Positions 46,041 through 55,290 of a stretch of 64,000 nucleotides of DNA are shown one piece after another. Both the position numbers and the translations under genes were made by a program. Every line of letters starts with the position of its first letter. Within the stretch, counting starts at the first letter, position 1. The notes beneath the pieces were generated by a model that made no database searches, had not been told where the DNA came from, and saw only the letters and a list, made by a program, of their open reading frames with translations. Location of the stretch: the NCBI RefSeq assembly GCF_025751575.1, contig NZ_JAOWLA010000001.1, positions 310,001 through 374,000 of the forward strand, given 5' to 3'. Origin of the DNA: Albidovulum sediminicola (GTDB taxonomy: Bacteria > Pseudomonadota > Alphaproteobacteria > Rhodobacterales > Rhodobacteraceae).

Positions 46041-48224
46041 GTGTCGGCAACCTCGATCTCGGCCTGCCCCGCCTGCATCGCCGCACCCTCGGCCGAGGCC
46101 ATGGCGGCGGCACGGGCGCAGAAAGCTTCCGGCCTCGTCCTCTCGCTGCCGACGGCGCATTGCGCGGCCTGCATCTCGGACGTGGAGCGGGAATTGACGC
46201 GGATGCCGGGGGTCCGTTCGGCGCGGGTCAACCTGACGCTGAAGCGCGTCAGCGTCGAGGCCGCGCCCGAGGTCACGCCCGAGGCGATGATCGCCCGGCT
46301 CGCCGGGATCGGATACGAGGCGCATGAGCTTGATCCGGGCCTTCTGTCTGTGACCGAAACCGACCGGCGCGGGCGCGACCTGCTGATGCGGCTGGGCGTT
46401 GCCGGATTCGCGATGATGAACGTCATGCTGCTTTCCGTCGCCGTCTGGTCGGGGGCGGAGGCCGCGACGCGTGACCTCTTCCACTGGATCAGCGCCGCGA
46501 TCGCGCTGCCGACGCTGGTCTTTGCCGGTCAACCCTTCTTTGCCTCGGCCTGGGCCTCGCTCAAGGCGCGGCGCCTTGGCATGGACGTGCCGATCTCGCT
46601 GGCGCTGATTCTGTCATCCGCGATCTCGCTTTACGAGACGTTCCAGGGCGGCGAACACGCCTATTTCGATGCCGCGGTGTCGCTGTGCTTCTTCCTGCTG
46701 GCGGGGCGCTACCTCGATTACCGGTCGCGCGCGATTGCACGGTCCGCAGCCGAGGAGTTGGCCGCGCTGGAGGTGCCGCGTGCGACCCGGATCGGACCTG
46801 AGGGCGAGTCGATCGTGCCCATCGCCGAGCTCGCCCTGGGCGATCTGGTGCGCGTCCGGCCCGGCGCCCGCATGCCCGTCGACGGGATCGTGACCGAGGG
46901 CGCGTCCGAGCTCGACCGTTCGCTCCTCACCGGGGAAACGCTGCCCGTGCGGGTGGCCGCCGGCCTGCCCGTCAGCGCGGGGGAGGTCAACCTGACCGGA
47001 CCCCTGACGGTGCGCGTGACTGCGGCAGGGCGCGATTCGTCGCTGCACCGGATGGCGGACCTCGTCGCGGTCGCGGAAAGCGCGCGCAACCGCTACACCT
47101 CGCTGGCCGACCGGATGGCGCGGGCCTATTCGCCCAGCGTCCACTTGCTCGCGCTCGCGGCCTTCATCGGCTGGATGGTCCAGTCGGGCGGCGATATCCG
47201 GCTTGCGGTCAACGTCGCCTCGGCGGTGCTGATCATCACCTGCCCCTGCGCGCTGGCGCTTGCCGTGCCGGCCGTCGTGACGGCCGCTTCGGGCCGCCTG
47301 TTCCGGCAGGGCCTGCTGATCAAGGACGGCACCGCGCTCGAACGGCTGGCAGAGGTCGATACGGTCGTCTTCGACAAGACAGGGACGCTGACCCTTGGCG
47401 CGCCCCGGCCCATCGACCTGGACCGGCATGACGCGACCGACCTGTCGCTGGTCGCGGCGCTGGCCGCCGGCTCGGCCCATCCGCTGTCTGCCGCCCTGGC
47501 GGCGGCGCTAACGGATCGCGGGATCGCCCCGGCACCGGTCAGCGGGCTGCGCGAGGTTCCGGGCGAGGGCGTGGAGGCATTCCTGGGCGACCGCCGCGTG
47601 CGGCTGGGCCGCGCCGACTGGACCGGCGCCACGCCTGAGGACATGACCGCGACCTACCTTGATGCGGGCGATGGACGCGCGCCGAGAACCTTCGTTTTCG
47701 CTGACCAGTTGCGCCCCGGCGCGGCAGAGGCCGTGGCGGCGCTCAAGGCGGCGGGCAAGCGCGTGGTGCTGCTCTCGGGTGATGCGGAAACGCCGGTCGC
47801 GCGCCTTTCGAAGGAGCTTGGGATCGAGGAATGGCACGCGGGCGCCCGACCCGAGGAGAAGGCCGGGCGGGTAGCGGACCTGACGGCGGCGGGCGGGCGC
47901 GTGCTGATGGTGGGCGACGGTCTGAACGACACCGCGGCGCTTGCGGGCGCGCATGTTTCGGTTTCGCCTGCCACCGCGCTTGACGCGGCCCGGGTCGCCT
48001 CGGACATCGTGCTTCTGGGGCAGGACCTGCAGCCCATCGCGCTGGCCGCATCGCTTGCCGTCACCGCACGCCGGCGGATCAAGCAGAACTTCGCGCTGTC
48101 GCTCGGCTACAACCTGGTGGCAGTGCCGGTCGCGCTTCTGGGGCTTGCGACCCCGCTGATCGCGGCCCTGGCGATGTCGGCCTCCTCGATCACCGTATCT
48201 CTCAACGCGCTCAGGCTGAGGTGA
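46041..48224 (+). CDS. ccoI: Copper-exporting P-type ATPase for cbb3 biogenesis (FixI/CcoI)
   Basis: A 727-residue P1B-type ATPase. The N-terminal part holds CPAC and a heavy-metal-associated domain with THCAACIS-like HCAACIS; eight helices follow, with the metal-binding TCPCALALA (CPC), phosphorylation motif DKTGTL, and the C-terminal GDGLNDTAALAGA hinge. It delivers copper for CuB of CcoN across the inner membrane. Start is GTG at 46041, six bases after the ccoH stop, with AGGACCC before it. Confidence 0.95.
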   Translation: MSATSISACPACIAAPSAEAMAAARAQKASGLVLSLPTAHCAACISDVERELTRMPGVRSARVNLTLKRVSVEAAPEVTPEAMIARLAGIGYEAHELDPGLLSVTETDRRGRDLLMRLGVAGFAMMNVMLLSVAVWSGAEAATRDLFHWISAAIALPTLVFAGQPFFASAWASLKARRLGMDVPISLALILSSAISLYETFQGGEHAYFDAAVSLCFFLLAGRYLDYRSRAIARSAAEELAALEVPRATRIGPEGESIVPIAELALGDLVRVRPGARMPVDGIVTEGASELDRSLLTGETLPVRVAAGLPVSAGEVNLTGPLTVRVTAAGRDSSLHRMADLVAVAESARNRYTSLADRMARAYSPSVHLLALAAFIGWMVQSGGDIRLAVNVASAVLIITCPCALALAVPAVVTAASGRLFRQGLLIKDGTALERLAEVDTVVFDKTGTLTLGAPRPIDLDRHDATDLSLVAALAAGSAHPLSAALAAALTDRGIAPAPVSGLREVPGEGVEAFLGDRRVRLGRADWTGATPEDMTATYLDAGDGRAPRTFVFADQLRPGAAEAVAALKAAGKRVVLLSGDAETPVARLSKELGIEEWHAGARPEEKAGRVADLTAAGGRVLMVGDGLNDTAALAGAHVSVSPATALDAARVASDIVLLGQDLQPIALAASLAVTARRRIKQNFALSLGYNLVAVPVALLGLATPLIAALAMSASSITVSLNALRLR

Positions 48225-48228
48225 CGGG

Positions 48229-48387
48229 ATGGAGATGCTCGTCTACCTGATCCCGGCGTCCCTGCTTCTGGGTGGGGTCGGCCTTGCCGCCTTCCTTTGG
48301 GCGCTGCGCAATCGCCAGTTCGAGGACCCCGACGGCGACGGTCAGCGCTTTCTTTCGGACGATTGGGACGACCGCCCGAAGCCCTAG
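48229..48387 (+). CDS. ccoS: cbb3 oxidase maturation protein CcoS
   Basis: A 52-residue protein starting MEMLVYLIPASLLLG, with one membrane helix (about 5-27), then FLWALRNRQFEDPDGDGQRFLSDD, the CcoS signature (W-x3-N-x-Q-F-D/E-D-x2-G). CcoS is needed for cofactor insertion into CcoN. ATG at 48229 lies four bases past the ccoI stop. Confidence 0.93.
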   Translation: MEMLVYLIPASLLLGGVGLAAFLWALRNRQFEDPDGDGQRFLSDDWDDRPKP

Positions 48388-48421
48388 GCCATGGCCGGGT
48401 CTTGCCGGGGCTGTCTCGGCC

Positions 48422-50296
48422 TCAGGGTGCCACGACCTCGCAATCGGCGTTGCGGGCGACCAGCCGGCGGCAGGCAAGCTGGGCCGTTTCCTCGGTCATG
48501 CCGACGAAATTCGCATCGAAGCCGCCGCGCCGCGGGACGACCTTGCGCAGGGCTTCGTCCAGCGTGTTCATCTCCATCAGCGCGGTCTGCAGGAGCCGCC
48601 GTTCCGCCTCGTAGCGCGAGGGGTAGTTGCCGACGTTGATGGCCCATTGGCGCCCGCCCGAGGTCGAGACCCGCGTGACGATCTCCAGCGGCTCCGCGGC
48701 GTCCGGGGGCGCGGCGTCGGCGGCCGCGAGGATGACCCGCTCGGGCAGCGCGCGGGCAATGGGGGTCATGGTTTCCCGCGGGGTGTCGAGCGCGGCAACG
48801 GTCGTTTCTTCGACCGCCGTTGCCACGGCTGGCAGGTCCAGGACTTCCGGCGCATCGGCCGCTGCGACAGTCTCCGGTGGGAGCTCGGGCGTGCTGGCTT
48901 CGACCGGGGCTTCTTCCGCGGCGGCGACCACGACGGTCTCGGCCGGTTCGGCGGCGCCCGGGCGGGCCACGGGGCGCTGGATGTCGTCCGTCAGGGCGGC
49001 GGCGGCCAGGATCACGGCGGGCTCTTCTACGGGCGCGGCCTCGGCGGTGTCCTGCGGTGCCTCGGCGGCCGGTTCCGGCGCTGCCGGTTCGGCTGCCGCC
49101 AGCGCAACCGTTTCGACGGCTGCGGGGCGCGCGACCGGCTGGGGCGTGCCCTCAGGCGGCGTGGGCACAGCGACCGTTTCCAGTGCCGCGATCGCGGCTT
49201 GGGCGATCTCGGCGGGGGCCGGCGCCGGCGGCGCATCGGCGGATTGCACCGCCTCAAGCACGGAATCGATGTTTTCCTGCATCGCCAGCAGCAGTTCCTC
49301 CGGCGGCGCGGCGGGGGCTGCGCCCGGAACCGGGCGGGCGATCGGCTTCCTTGCGGTCTTCACCGCGCCTGACAGGCGGATGATCTTGCCCGCGCCGCCG
49401 GGCTCTCCGCCATCGGCCACCGCGTAGTTCGGCGCCGCAGGTTTCTGCACCACGGCCCGGTTCGGCGCCTTGCCGAACCCGATGTCGAGAAGCTGGGCCA
49501 CACGCTCATTGCGCTGTGCGGTCGAGGTTCCACCGAAGACGGTCGCGATGATGCGCTTGTTGCCCCGCTGCGCCGAGGCGACCAGGTTGAAGCCCGCCGC
49601 GACGGTGTAGCCGGTCTTGATCCCGTCCGCGCCTTCGTAAGCCTCAAGGAACCGGCGGTTGGTCGAGGCGACCTTGGCCACCCCCGCATCCGCCCAGCGG
49701 CGGGAGAAGAGGTTGTAGTACTGCGGGAAATCGAAGAACAGGTGGCGACCCAGCATGGTCATGTCGTGGGCGGTCGACAGGTGACCTTCGGCGGTCAGGC
49801 CATTCGCGTTGCGGAAGCTTGTCTTCGACATGCCCAGCGCCTTGGCGGTGCGCGTCATGCGCTTTGCGAACGCGGGCTCGGAGCCTTCGATGGCCTCGCC
49901 GATGGCGGTCGCGGCATCGTTCGCCGACTTGATGGCGGCCGCGCGGATCAGGTAGCGCAGCGCGATCTTCTGGCCGGGCTTGAGTCCCAGCCGAGACGGC
50001 GGCTGAGAGGCTGCGTGCTTTGACACCGTCACCTTTGTGTCAAGCGAGATCTCGCCGCGCTCGATCGCCTCGAAAGCGATGTAGAGCGTCATCATCTTGG
50101 TCAGAGAGGCGGGATGAAGCCGGGCGTCCGAGTTCTTCTCGTGCAGGACCTGGCCCGTGCGCGCGTCGATCACGTAATCGGCGTAGGGTGCGGCCACGCC
50201 CGCGACCGGCGCCAGAGCCAGCGCCAAGCCCACAATCAAATTCCGGATAATACCCTTCACCCGCGTCCCGGCGGGTGCGGTTTGCTTACTGCCCAT
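48422..50296 (-). CDS. D-alanyl-D-alanine carboxypeptidase (PBP5/6 type) with SPOR domain
   Basis: A 624-residue peptidase S11. After a signal region ([21 protein letters not shown]) come the catalytic motifs ASLTKMM (SxxK), SAN ([12 protein letters not shown]) and DGIKTGYT (KTG). A long Ala/Pro/Glu-rich linker (about 300-530) contains four P-[IV]-A-R repeats, and the C-terminus is a peptidoglycan-binding SPOR domain ([25 protein letters not shown], then [21 protein letters not shown]). It trims pentapeptides, probably at the division septum. ATG at 50296 follows GAGGCAGAAC; a longer frame upstream is not family-like. Confidence 0.9.
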   Translation of the reverse strand: MGSKQTAPAGTRVKGIIRNLIVGLALALAPVAGVAAPYADYVIDARTGQVLHEKNSDARLHPASLTKMMTLYIAFEAIERGEISLDTKVTVSKHAASQPPSRLGLKPGQKIALRYLIRAAAIKSANDAATAIGEAIEGSEPAFAKRMTRTAKALGMSKTSFRNANGLTAEGHLSTAHDMTMLGRHLFFDFPQYYNLFSRRWADAGVAKVASTNRRFLEAYEGADGIKTGYTVAAGFNLVASAQRGNKRIIATVFGGTSTAQRNERVAQLLDIGFGKAPNRAVVQKPAAPNYAVADGGEPGGAGKIIRLSGAVKTARKPIARPVPGAAPAAPPEELLLAMQENIDSVLEAVQSADAPPAPAPAEIAQAAIAALETVAVPTPPEGTPQPVARPAAVETVALAAAEPAAPEPAAEAPQDTAEAAPVEEPAVILAAAALTDDIQRPVARPGAAEPAETVVVAAAEEAPVEASTPELPPETVAAADAPEVLDLPAVATAVEETTVAALDTPRETMTPIARALPERVILAAADAAPPDAAEPLEIVTRVSTSGGRQWAINVGNYPSRYEAERRLLQTALMEMNTLDEALRKVVPRRGGFDANFVGMTEETAQLACRRLVARNADCEVVAP

Positions 50297-50448
50297 GTTC
50301 TGCCTCGGTGCCCCGGTTTTTGTGGTGGGGCTACTGCTTCGCCTTGACGATAGCACAGGGGTTCGCATCCGCAAAAGCCCAATTGCAAGTCTTTTTGAGC
50401 CGTTGCGGCCCGGACTTCGTTCAGCGTGGCCTGTCGGGGTGTGGCCGC

Positions 50449-51150
50449 TCATCGTTCAAGCGCGGCGATCAGCGGCGGCAAGGCGCCGAGGTCGGGGATC
50501 TCGCGGAAGCGGGGATGACCCTCGGGCGCGTCTGCATGCTCAAGTGCCCAGGTCAGGCCGTGCGGGACATAGACGCCCCAGCCGCCGGCCTCGATCGCCG
50601 GCACGACATCGGACTTCATCGAGTTACCGACCATGATCGCACCCTCGGCCCGTACCCCGTGGCGTTCGAAGATGGCCGCATAGACGGCGGGCGTCTTCTG
50701 CGACACGATCTCCACCCCGTCGAAGAGATCGCCCAGACCCGATTGCGCGAGCTTGCGTTCTTGGTCCAGCAGGTCGCCCTTGGTCACCAGCAGGATGCGA
50801 TACCGTCCCGCAAGCGAGGAGACGGTATCGAGCGCGTGGGGCAGAAGCTCGATCGGGTGGGCCAGCATGTCCTGGCCCGTCGCGATGATTTCCCGGATGA
50901 CGCGGGCGGGCACGCGATCCTCGGTCACTTCGATCGCGGTTTCGATCATCGAGAGCATGAAGCCCTTTATCCCGAACCCGTAGCGCCCGACGTTGCGCCG
51001 CTCGGCCTCAAGCAGGCGCTCATCCAGGTGATCGGGCTCCGCGAAATCCGCCAGGAGCGTCGCGAACCGGTCCTGCGTCAGGCGAAAGAAGCGCTCGTTG
51101 TGCCAAAGCGTGTCGTCGGCGTCGAACGCGACCGTCGTGAACTTTTCCAT
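50449..51150 (-). CDS. HAD superfamily hydrolase
   Basis: A 233-residue phosphatase-like protein. Motif I is [13 protein letters not shown] (nucleophile Asp), motif II LLVTKGD, motif III Lys ([22 protein letters not shown]), motif [20 protein letters not shown]. The cap is helical. Substrate unknown. Start at 51150 follows GGGAGGCGCTG. A 152-base gap to the downstream dacC-like gene lacks an ORF. It is divergent from clpS. Confidence 0.9.
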   Translation of the reverse strand: MEKFTTVAFDADDTLWHNERFFRLTQDRFATLLADFAEPDHLDERLLEAERRNVGRYGFGIKGFMLSMIETAIEVTEDRVPARVIREIIATGQDMLAHPIELLPHALDTVSSLAGRYRILLVTKGDLLDQERKLAQSGLGDLFDGVEIVSQKTPAVYAAIFERHGVRAEGAIMVGNSMKSDVVPAIEAGGWGVYVPHGLTWALEHADAPEGHPRFREIPDLGALPPLIAALER

Positions 51151-51288
51151 CAGCGCCTCCCGCCGGGTTTGATAGCGCGGCGGGGCGGATCGTTGCAATC
51201 GCGTGTTTTGCGGACTTTTTTCCCGGCCCCTCCCGGATTATATTGCCGGGCGAACCCCTGTCGCCCGAATCCACCAGGAGCTGGCCCC

Positions 51289-51630
51289 GTGACCCTTCGT
51301 CCCTTCATCATGTCCGACCAAGACGGCGGCCGCGATGGCGAGACTTCGGTCGTCACCAAGACCCGGCCCAAGACGCAGCGCCCGCCGATGTACAAGGTGC
51401 TGCTCCTGAACGACGATTACACGCCGATGGAATTCGTCGTGCATGTGCTGGAACGCTTTTTCGGGATGAACCATTCCCACGCGTTCGAGATCATGTTGAC
51501 CGTGCACAAGCGCGGGCTTGCCGTCGTCGGTGTCTTTTCCTTCGAGGTGGCGGAGACCAAGGTGGCGCAGGTGATGGATTTCGCGCGCCGCCACCAGCAT
51601 CCGCTGCAATGCACGATGGAAAAGGAATAG
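51289..51630 (+). CDS. clpS: ATP-dependent Clp protease adapter ClpS
   Basis: A 113-residue adapter that delivers N-degron substrates to Clp[52 protein letters not shown] is the complete ClpS fold, with the NDDYTPME hydrophobic pocket residues. AGGAG (51276-51280) points to a GTG start at 51289; an internal ATG at 51310 gives a shorter form (106 residues) and would lack a ribosome site. The N-terminal tail is flexible in the family. Confidence 0.93.
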   Translation: MTLRPFIMSDQDGGRDGETSVVTKTRPKTQRPPMYKVLLLNDDYTPMEFVVHVLERFFGMNHSHAFEIMLTVHKRGLAVVGVFSFEVAETKVAQVMDFARRHQHPLQCTMEKE

Positions 51631-51648
51631 GGCGCCTGCCCCCAAGCC

Positions 51649-52650
51649 ATGAGCCAATCCCGACTTACCCTTGCGCTTGAGGGCGCCGAGTTGCCCGCCG
51701 AGGGTACGATCCTGGTCATCGGCCCGCGCGGGGATACCGACCTGTCGGCGCTGCCCAAGGATCGGGTGCGGATCGTCCAGGGCTTCCGGCCCGACCATGA
51801 CGCGCTGGCCGCACGAGGCTACGCGGTCTCGCCCGGGTTTGAGGGGCATCACGCGGCGGCGATCCTTTTCGTGCCGCGCGCGCGGGCCGCCGCGCGGGCG
51901 TTGGTCGCCGCGGCGGCGGATCACCTGCCGGCGGGCGCGTCCGTCTGGGTGGATGGCCAGAAGACCGATGGCGTGGACAGCGTGCTGAAGGACATCCGCC
52001 CGCGGGCCGAGATCGCGGAGGTGTTCGCCAAGGCGCATGGCAAGGTCTTTCGCTTCGCGGTGCCGGAGCGGGGCGGGTTTGAGGACTGGCGCGCGGCCGA
52101 CACGCAGCCGGCCCCAGGCTTCGTGGCGGCGCCGGGCGTGTTTTCGGCCGACGGGATCGACAAGGGGTCCGTGGCGCTGGCGGCGGAGTTGCCCGGCGAT
52201 CTGCACGGGGTCGTCGCCGACCTTGGCGCGGGCTGGGGGTGGCTCTCGTCCGAGATCCTCAAGCGCGACGGGGTGCGTGAGTTGCACCTGATCGAGGCCG
52301 ATCACGCCGCGCTGGCCTGCGCGCGGCGCAACGTCACCGATCCGCGCGCGCGTTTCCACTGGGCGGATGCCACCCGCTTCCGGCCTGAGCGGCGCTTCGA
52401 TGTCGTGGTGACCAACCCGCCCTTCCATACCGAACGCGCGGCCGATCCCGCGCTTGGCGCCGCCTTCATCCAGGCCGCGGCGGGGATGCTGACGCCTTCC
52501 GGTCAGCTTTGGCTCGTCGCGAATCGGCACCTGCCCTACGAGAAGACCATGGCCGCATTGTTTCGCGAAGTGGCGGAAGTGGGCGGCACATCCGGCTTCA
52601 AGGTGCTCAAGGGAAACCGTCCGGCCACCTCGCCTCGCCCCGGCCGGTGA
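51649..52650 (+). CDS. Class I SAM methyltransferase, RsmC-like
   Basis: A 333-residue protein. The N-terminal half resembles the degenerate first methyltransferase domain of RsmC; the C-terminal half has VVADLGAGWGWLSSEIL (motif I), LIEADHAALACARRNV and the N6/N2 motif VVTNPPFHTERAADPALG. RsmC methylates G1207 N2 of 16S rRNA, a plausible role. Starts 18 bases after clpS. The C-terminal 12 residues are Pro/Arg-rich. Confidence 0.85.
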   Translation: MSQSRLTLALEGAELPAEGTILVIGPRGDTDLSALPKDRVRIVQGFRPDHDALAARGYAVSPGFEGHHAAAILFVPRARAAARALVAAAADHLPAGASVWVDGQKTDGVDSVLKDIRPRAEIAEVFAKAHGKVFRFAVPERGGFEDWRAADTQPAPGFVAAPGVFSADGIDKGSVALAAELPGDLHGVVADLGAGWGWLSSEILKRDGVRELHLIEADHAALACARRNVTDPRARFHWADATRFRPERRFDVVVTNPPFHTERAADPALGAAFIQAAAGMLTPSGQLWLVANRHLPYEKTMAALFREVAEVGGTSGFKVLKGNRPATSPRPGR

Positions 52651-52705
52651 ATTCCGATAGGCTCGCGCCAAGAATCAAGAACAAGCATCAAGAACAGGGG
52701 ATGAC

Positions 52706-53515
52706 ATGACCCTTTCCATCGCTGGAAAGACCGCGATCGTCACGGGCTCTGCCAGGGGGATCGGCCTTGCCATCGCCCGGCATTTCGTCGCCGTCGGCGC
52801 GAACGTGATGTTCGCCGACGTCGACGAGGCACGGCTGGAGGCCGAGCTTGGCGACGAGGCCGAGGGTGAAGGGCCGCTGCGCTCTTTCGCGGGGGATCTC
52901 AGCCAGAAGCTGACGGCGGCGAACCTGCTGTCCGCCACCATCGACGCCTTCGATCGCGTCGATATCCTCGTCAACGCCAACCGCGACTTCGCCCTGACCG
53001 ATCCGCTGAACCCCGACGACGCCACCTTTGAGATGCTGGTGCGCCAGAACATGATGTGCGCGGTCCGGCTCAGCCAGATGGTCGCGCGGCGCATGATCAC
53101 CCAGGCCGAGCGGGACGGACAGGAAAGCGGCCAGGTCGGCGCGATCGTCAATGTCTCGACGCTCGCCTCTCGGCTCGCGCATCCGGACCTGTTGGGTGTT
53201 TCGGTGTCAAACGCGGCGCTGGAACAGGCGACGCGGTCGCTGGCCGTGGCTTTTGCGCCGCATCGCATCCGCGTCAACGGCGTGGCCTTCGCCAGCGTCC
53301 TGAGCGCGAGCCTTCAGGAGGCCCTGCGCGAACATGCCGACTGGCGCGACCGGGTGATCGACGCGACGCCGCTTGGCCGCATCGCCGCACCGTCCGAGGT
53401 TGCGGATGCCGCGCTTTACCTCGCCTCAGATGCCTCGGGCTTCGTCACCGGCCAGACCCTCACGCTGGACGGCGGGCGCGGGCTGATCGACCCGGCGGGT
53501 GTGCCGATCCACTAG
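52706..53515 (+). CDS. SDR family protein lacking catalytic Tyr and Lys
   Basis: A 269-residue classical-SDR fold: cofactor motif TGSARGIG (13-20), NVST with Ser151, a C-terminal PLGRIAAPSEVADAALYLASDASGFVTGQTLTLDGG. However the usual Y-x3-K is V165-SVS-N169, so both catalytic residues are replaced, and the usual NNAG is N90-ANR. The fold and cofactor loop are intact, so it may bind NAD(P) as a regulator or have lost its activity. ATG follows CAGGGGATGAC. Also recorded in the findings. Confidence 0.85.
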   Translation: MTLSIAGKTAIVTGSARGIGLAIARHFVAVGANVMFADVDEARLEAELGDEAEGEGPLRSFAGDLSQKLTAANLLSATIDAFDRVDILVNANRDFALTDPLNPDDATFEMLVRQNMMCAVRLSQMVARRMITQAERDGQESGQVGAIVNVSTLASRLAHPDLLGVSVSNAALEQATRSLAVAFAPHRIRVNGVAFASVLSASLQEALREHADWRDRVIDATPLGRIAAPSEVADAALYLASDASGFVTGQTLTLDGGRGLIDPAGVPIH

Positions 53516-53516
53516 G

Positions 53517-53909
53517 TCATTCGGGGTAAAGCCGACGGCAATCCTCGACCGCGGTCATGGCGGTCGAGGCCAGCGCCGCGCGGCGCGTCTTCAGCGCGGC
53601 CAGCTTGCGCGCCTCCGCCTCCGGGTCGATGGCGACCGGCTTGCGGACGATGTCAGTATAGGGTTCCCAGCAGCGGGTCAGCGTGCGGTGGTGGCGCGCG
53701 TCGAAGGGGCCGTCGTAGTAGCGCACCCAGGCCCAGCGGGTCACTTCCCGGCTCTCATAGGCGTAGCCGCGGGCGATGTTCGCCTCGGTCTCCGCGATCA
53801 GGGCGTCGAGCGCGCGGATGTCGCGCGTGGCGCTGCGGAGGCAGTTGTCCTGCGCCGAACAGGCGGCCAGCGTCAGCGCGAGGACGAGGACGGTCGCGGA
53901 AAGGCGCAT
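53517..53909 (-). CDS. Hypothetical lipoprotein, paralogue 1
   Basis: A 130-residue protein with a lipoprotein signal (LALTLAAC, Cys17), a helical N-terminal stretch (RDIRALDALIAETEANIARGYAYE), a C-terminal IDPEAEARKLAALKTRRAAL coiled-coil-like segment and four further Cys (DNC, TRC, DC). Adjacent paralogue at 53920 shares the layout. Start ATG at 53909; a longer frame is non-family. No named family is known to me. Confidence 0.75.
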   Translation of the reverse strand: MRLSATVLVLALTLAACSAQDNCLRSATRDIRALDALIAETEANIARGYAYESREVTRWAWVRYYDGPFDARHHRTLTRCWEPYTDIVRKPVAIDPEAEARKLAALKTRRAALASTAMTAVEDCRRLYPE

Positions 53910-53919
53910 GGCGGTTCCT

Positions 53920-54294
53920 TCACTCTGGGGCGCCGCAGGTAGGATGGGCGGCAAGAAGCGCGGCGCGCCGTTCACGCAGGGCGGCAAGCTTGCGCGCCTC
54001 TGCCTCCGGGTCGATGGCAACGGTTTGGGTGCGGCTTGCAGGCTCGGTGCAGAAGCTGATGCCGACATGGCTGCGCGCCGACCCCAGGCAAAGGTTGAAG
54101 CCGCTGCGCGCCGGCGCCCGCTCGACCCGGTAGCCGTTGTCGAGGTTGGCTTCCGTCTCGTCAATCAGCGTGGCGAGGGTTGCGAGCTCGCGCGCGACGG
54201 CGCGGTCGCAGCCGGGCTTTGCGGGCGCGGCGCAGGCGCCGAGCGTGAGGGCCATCAGCAACGGCAGAAGGGAACGGGGCATGGCGCGACTCAT
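53920..54294 (-). CDS. Hypothetical lipoprotein, paralogue 2
   Basis: A 124-residue lipoprotein with lipobox LTLGAC (Cys21). TLIDETEANLDNGYRVE and AIDPEAEARKLAALRERRAAL match its neighbour; Cys residues are conserved around DRAVARE, LCLGSA and FCTEP. The two genes are ten bases apart in tandem, so a duplication is likely. An alternative start four codons downstream (54282) is possible. Function unknown. Confidence 0.75.
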   Translation of the reverse strand: MSRAMPRSLLPLLMALTLGACAAPAKPGCDRAVARELATLATLIDETEANLDNGYRVERAPARSGFNLCLGSARSHVGISFCTEPASRTQTVAIDPEAEARKLAALRERRAALLAAHPTCGAPE

Positions 54295-54419
54295 CCTTTC
54301 GCTGGCCCAAGGATAGCGGATGGGCGGTCAGGGCCAAGTGCCGCGTCGCAGCCGCCGTCCGGCAACTGGCAGCAGGGGCGCAAAGCTGCTAGGCAGGCCG
54401 CGAAAGGGAGGACCGGGAG

Positions 54420-55277
54420 ATGGTGGATTTCGACGAACGCAAGGCGCGGGCCTCGGCCTGGTTCCGGACACTCCGCGACCAGATCGTGGCGGCGTTCGAG
54501 GGGCTTGAGGATGCGGCCTCCGCCACGCCCGGCCGGTTCGAGGTGTCCGAGACGCGGCGCGGCGAGGACGGCGGCGGCGGTCTGATGAGCGTGATGCGCG
54601 GCGGCGCGGTGTTCGAAAAGGTGGGTGTCAACGTCTCCACAGTCCACGGCATGCTGGGCGAGCGGGCGCAAAAGGCGATGGCCGCGCGCGGCGTCCCTGG
54701 CATGTCCGAGGACCCCCGTTTCTGGGCCTCCGGCATCAGCCTTGTCGCGCATATGCAGAACCCGCATACCCCCGCCGTCCACATGAACACGCGGATGTTC
54801 TGGACCCCGCATGCCTGGTGGTTCGGGGGCGGGGCGGACCTGAATCCCTGCATCGAATATGCCGAGGACACCGCGCATTTCCACGCCGCGCTGAAGACCG
54901 CCTGCGACGCCCATGACGCGGGCTACTACGACCGCTTCAAGGCCTGGGCGGACGAGTATTTCTTCGTCCCCCATCGCGGGCGCGCGCGCGGCATCGGCGG
55001 GATCTTCTACGACGACCTGAACACCGGCGACTGGGAGGCCGATTTCGCTTTCACCCAATCGGTGGGCCGCGCCTTCCTGCCCGCCTTCGTGCCGGTCACC
55101 GAACGGCGGCTCGGTGCGCAGGCGAGCGAGGCCGACCGCGAGGTGCAGCTGATCCATCGCGGGCTCTATGCCGAATACAACCTGGTCTATGACCGGGGCA
55201 CCAAGTTCGGGCTGGAAACCGGCCACGACGCCAATGCCGTGCTGATGAGCTTGCCGCCCGTCGCCAAATGGCCGTGA
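54420..55277 (+). CDS. hemF: Oxygen-dependent coproporphyrinogen III oxidase
   Basis: A 285-residue aerobic enzyme of haem synthesis, the counterpart of HemN. Diagnostic segments: KVGVNVSTVHGML, NPHTPAVHMNTRMF with the catalytic His/Asn region, WWFGGGADLNPCIEY, and RGIGGIFYDDLNTGDW near residue 200. The ATG at 54420 follows AAGGGAGGACCGGG. Its end is 14 bases from the convergent hemE stop. Confidence 0.95.
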   Translation: MVDFDERKARASAWFRTLRDQIVAAFEGLEDAASATPGRFEVSETRRGEDGGGGLMSVMRGGAVFEKVGVNVSTVHGMLGERAQKAMAARGVPGMSEDPRFWASGISLVAHMQNPHTPAVHMNTRMFWTPHAWWFGGGADLNPCIEYAEDTAHFHAALKTACDAHDAGYYDRFKAWADEYFFVPHRGRARGIGGIFYDDLNTGDWEADFAFTQSVGRAFLPAFVPVTERRLGAQASEADREVQLIHRGLYAEYNLVYDRGTKFGLETGHDANAVLMSLPPVAKWP

Positions 55278-55290
55278 GGGGCGCGCGGCC

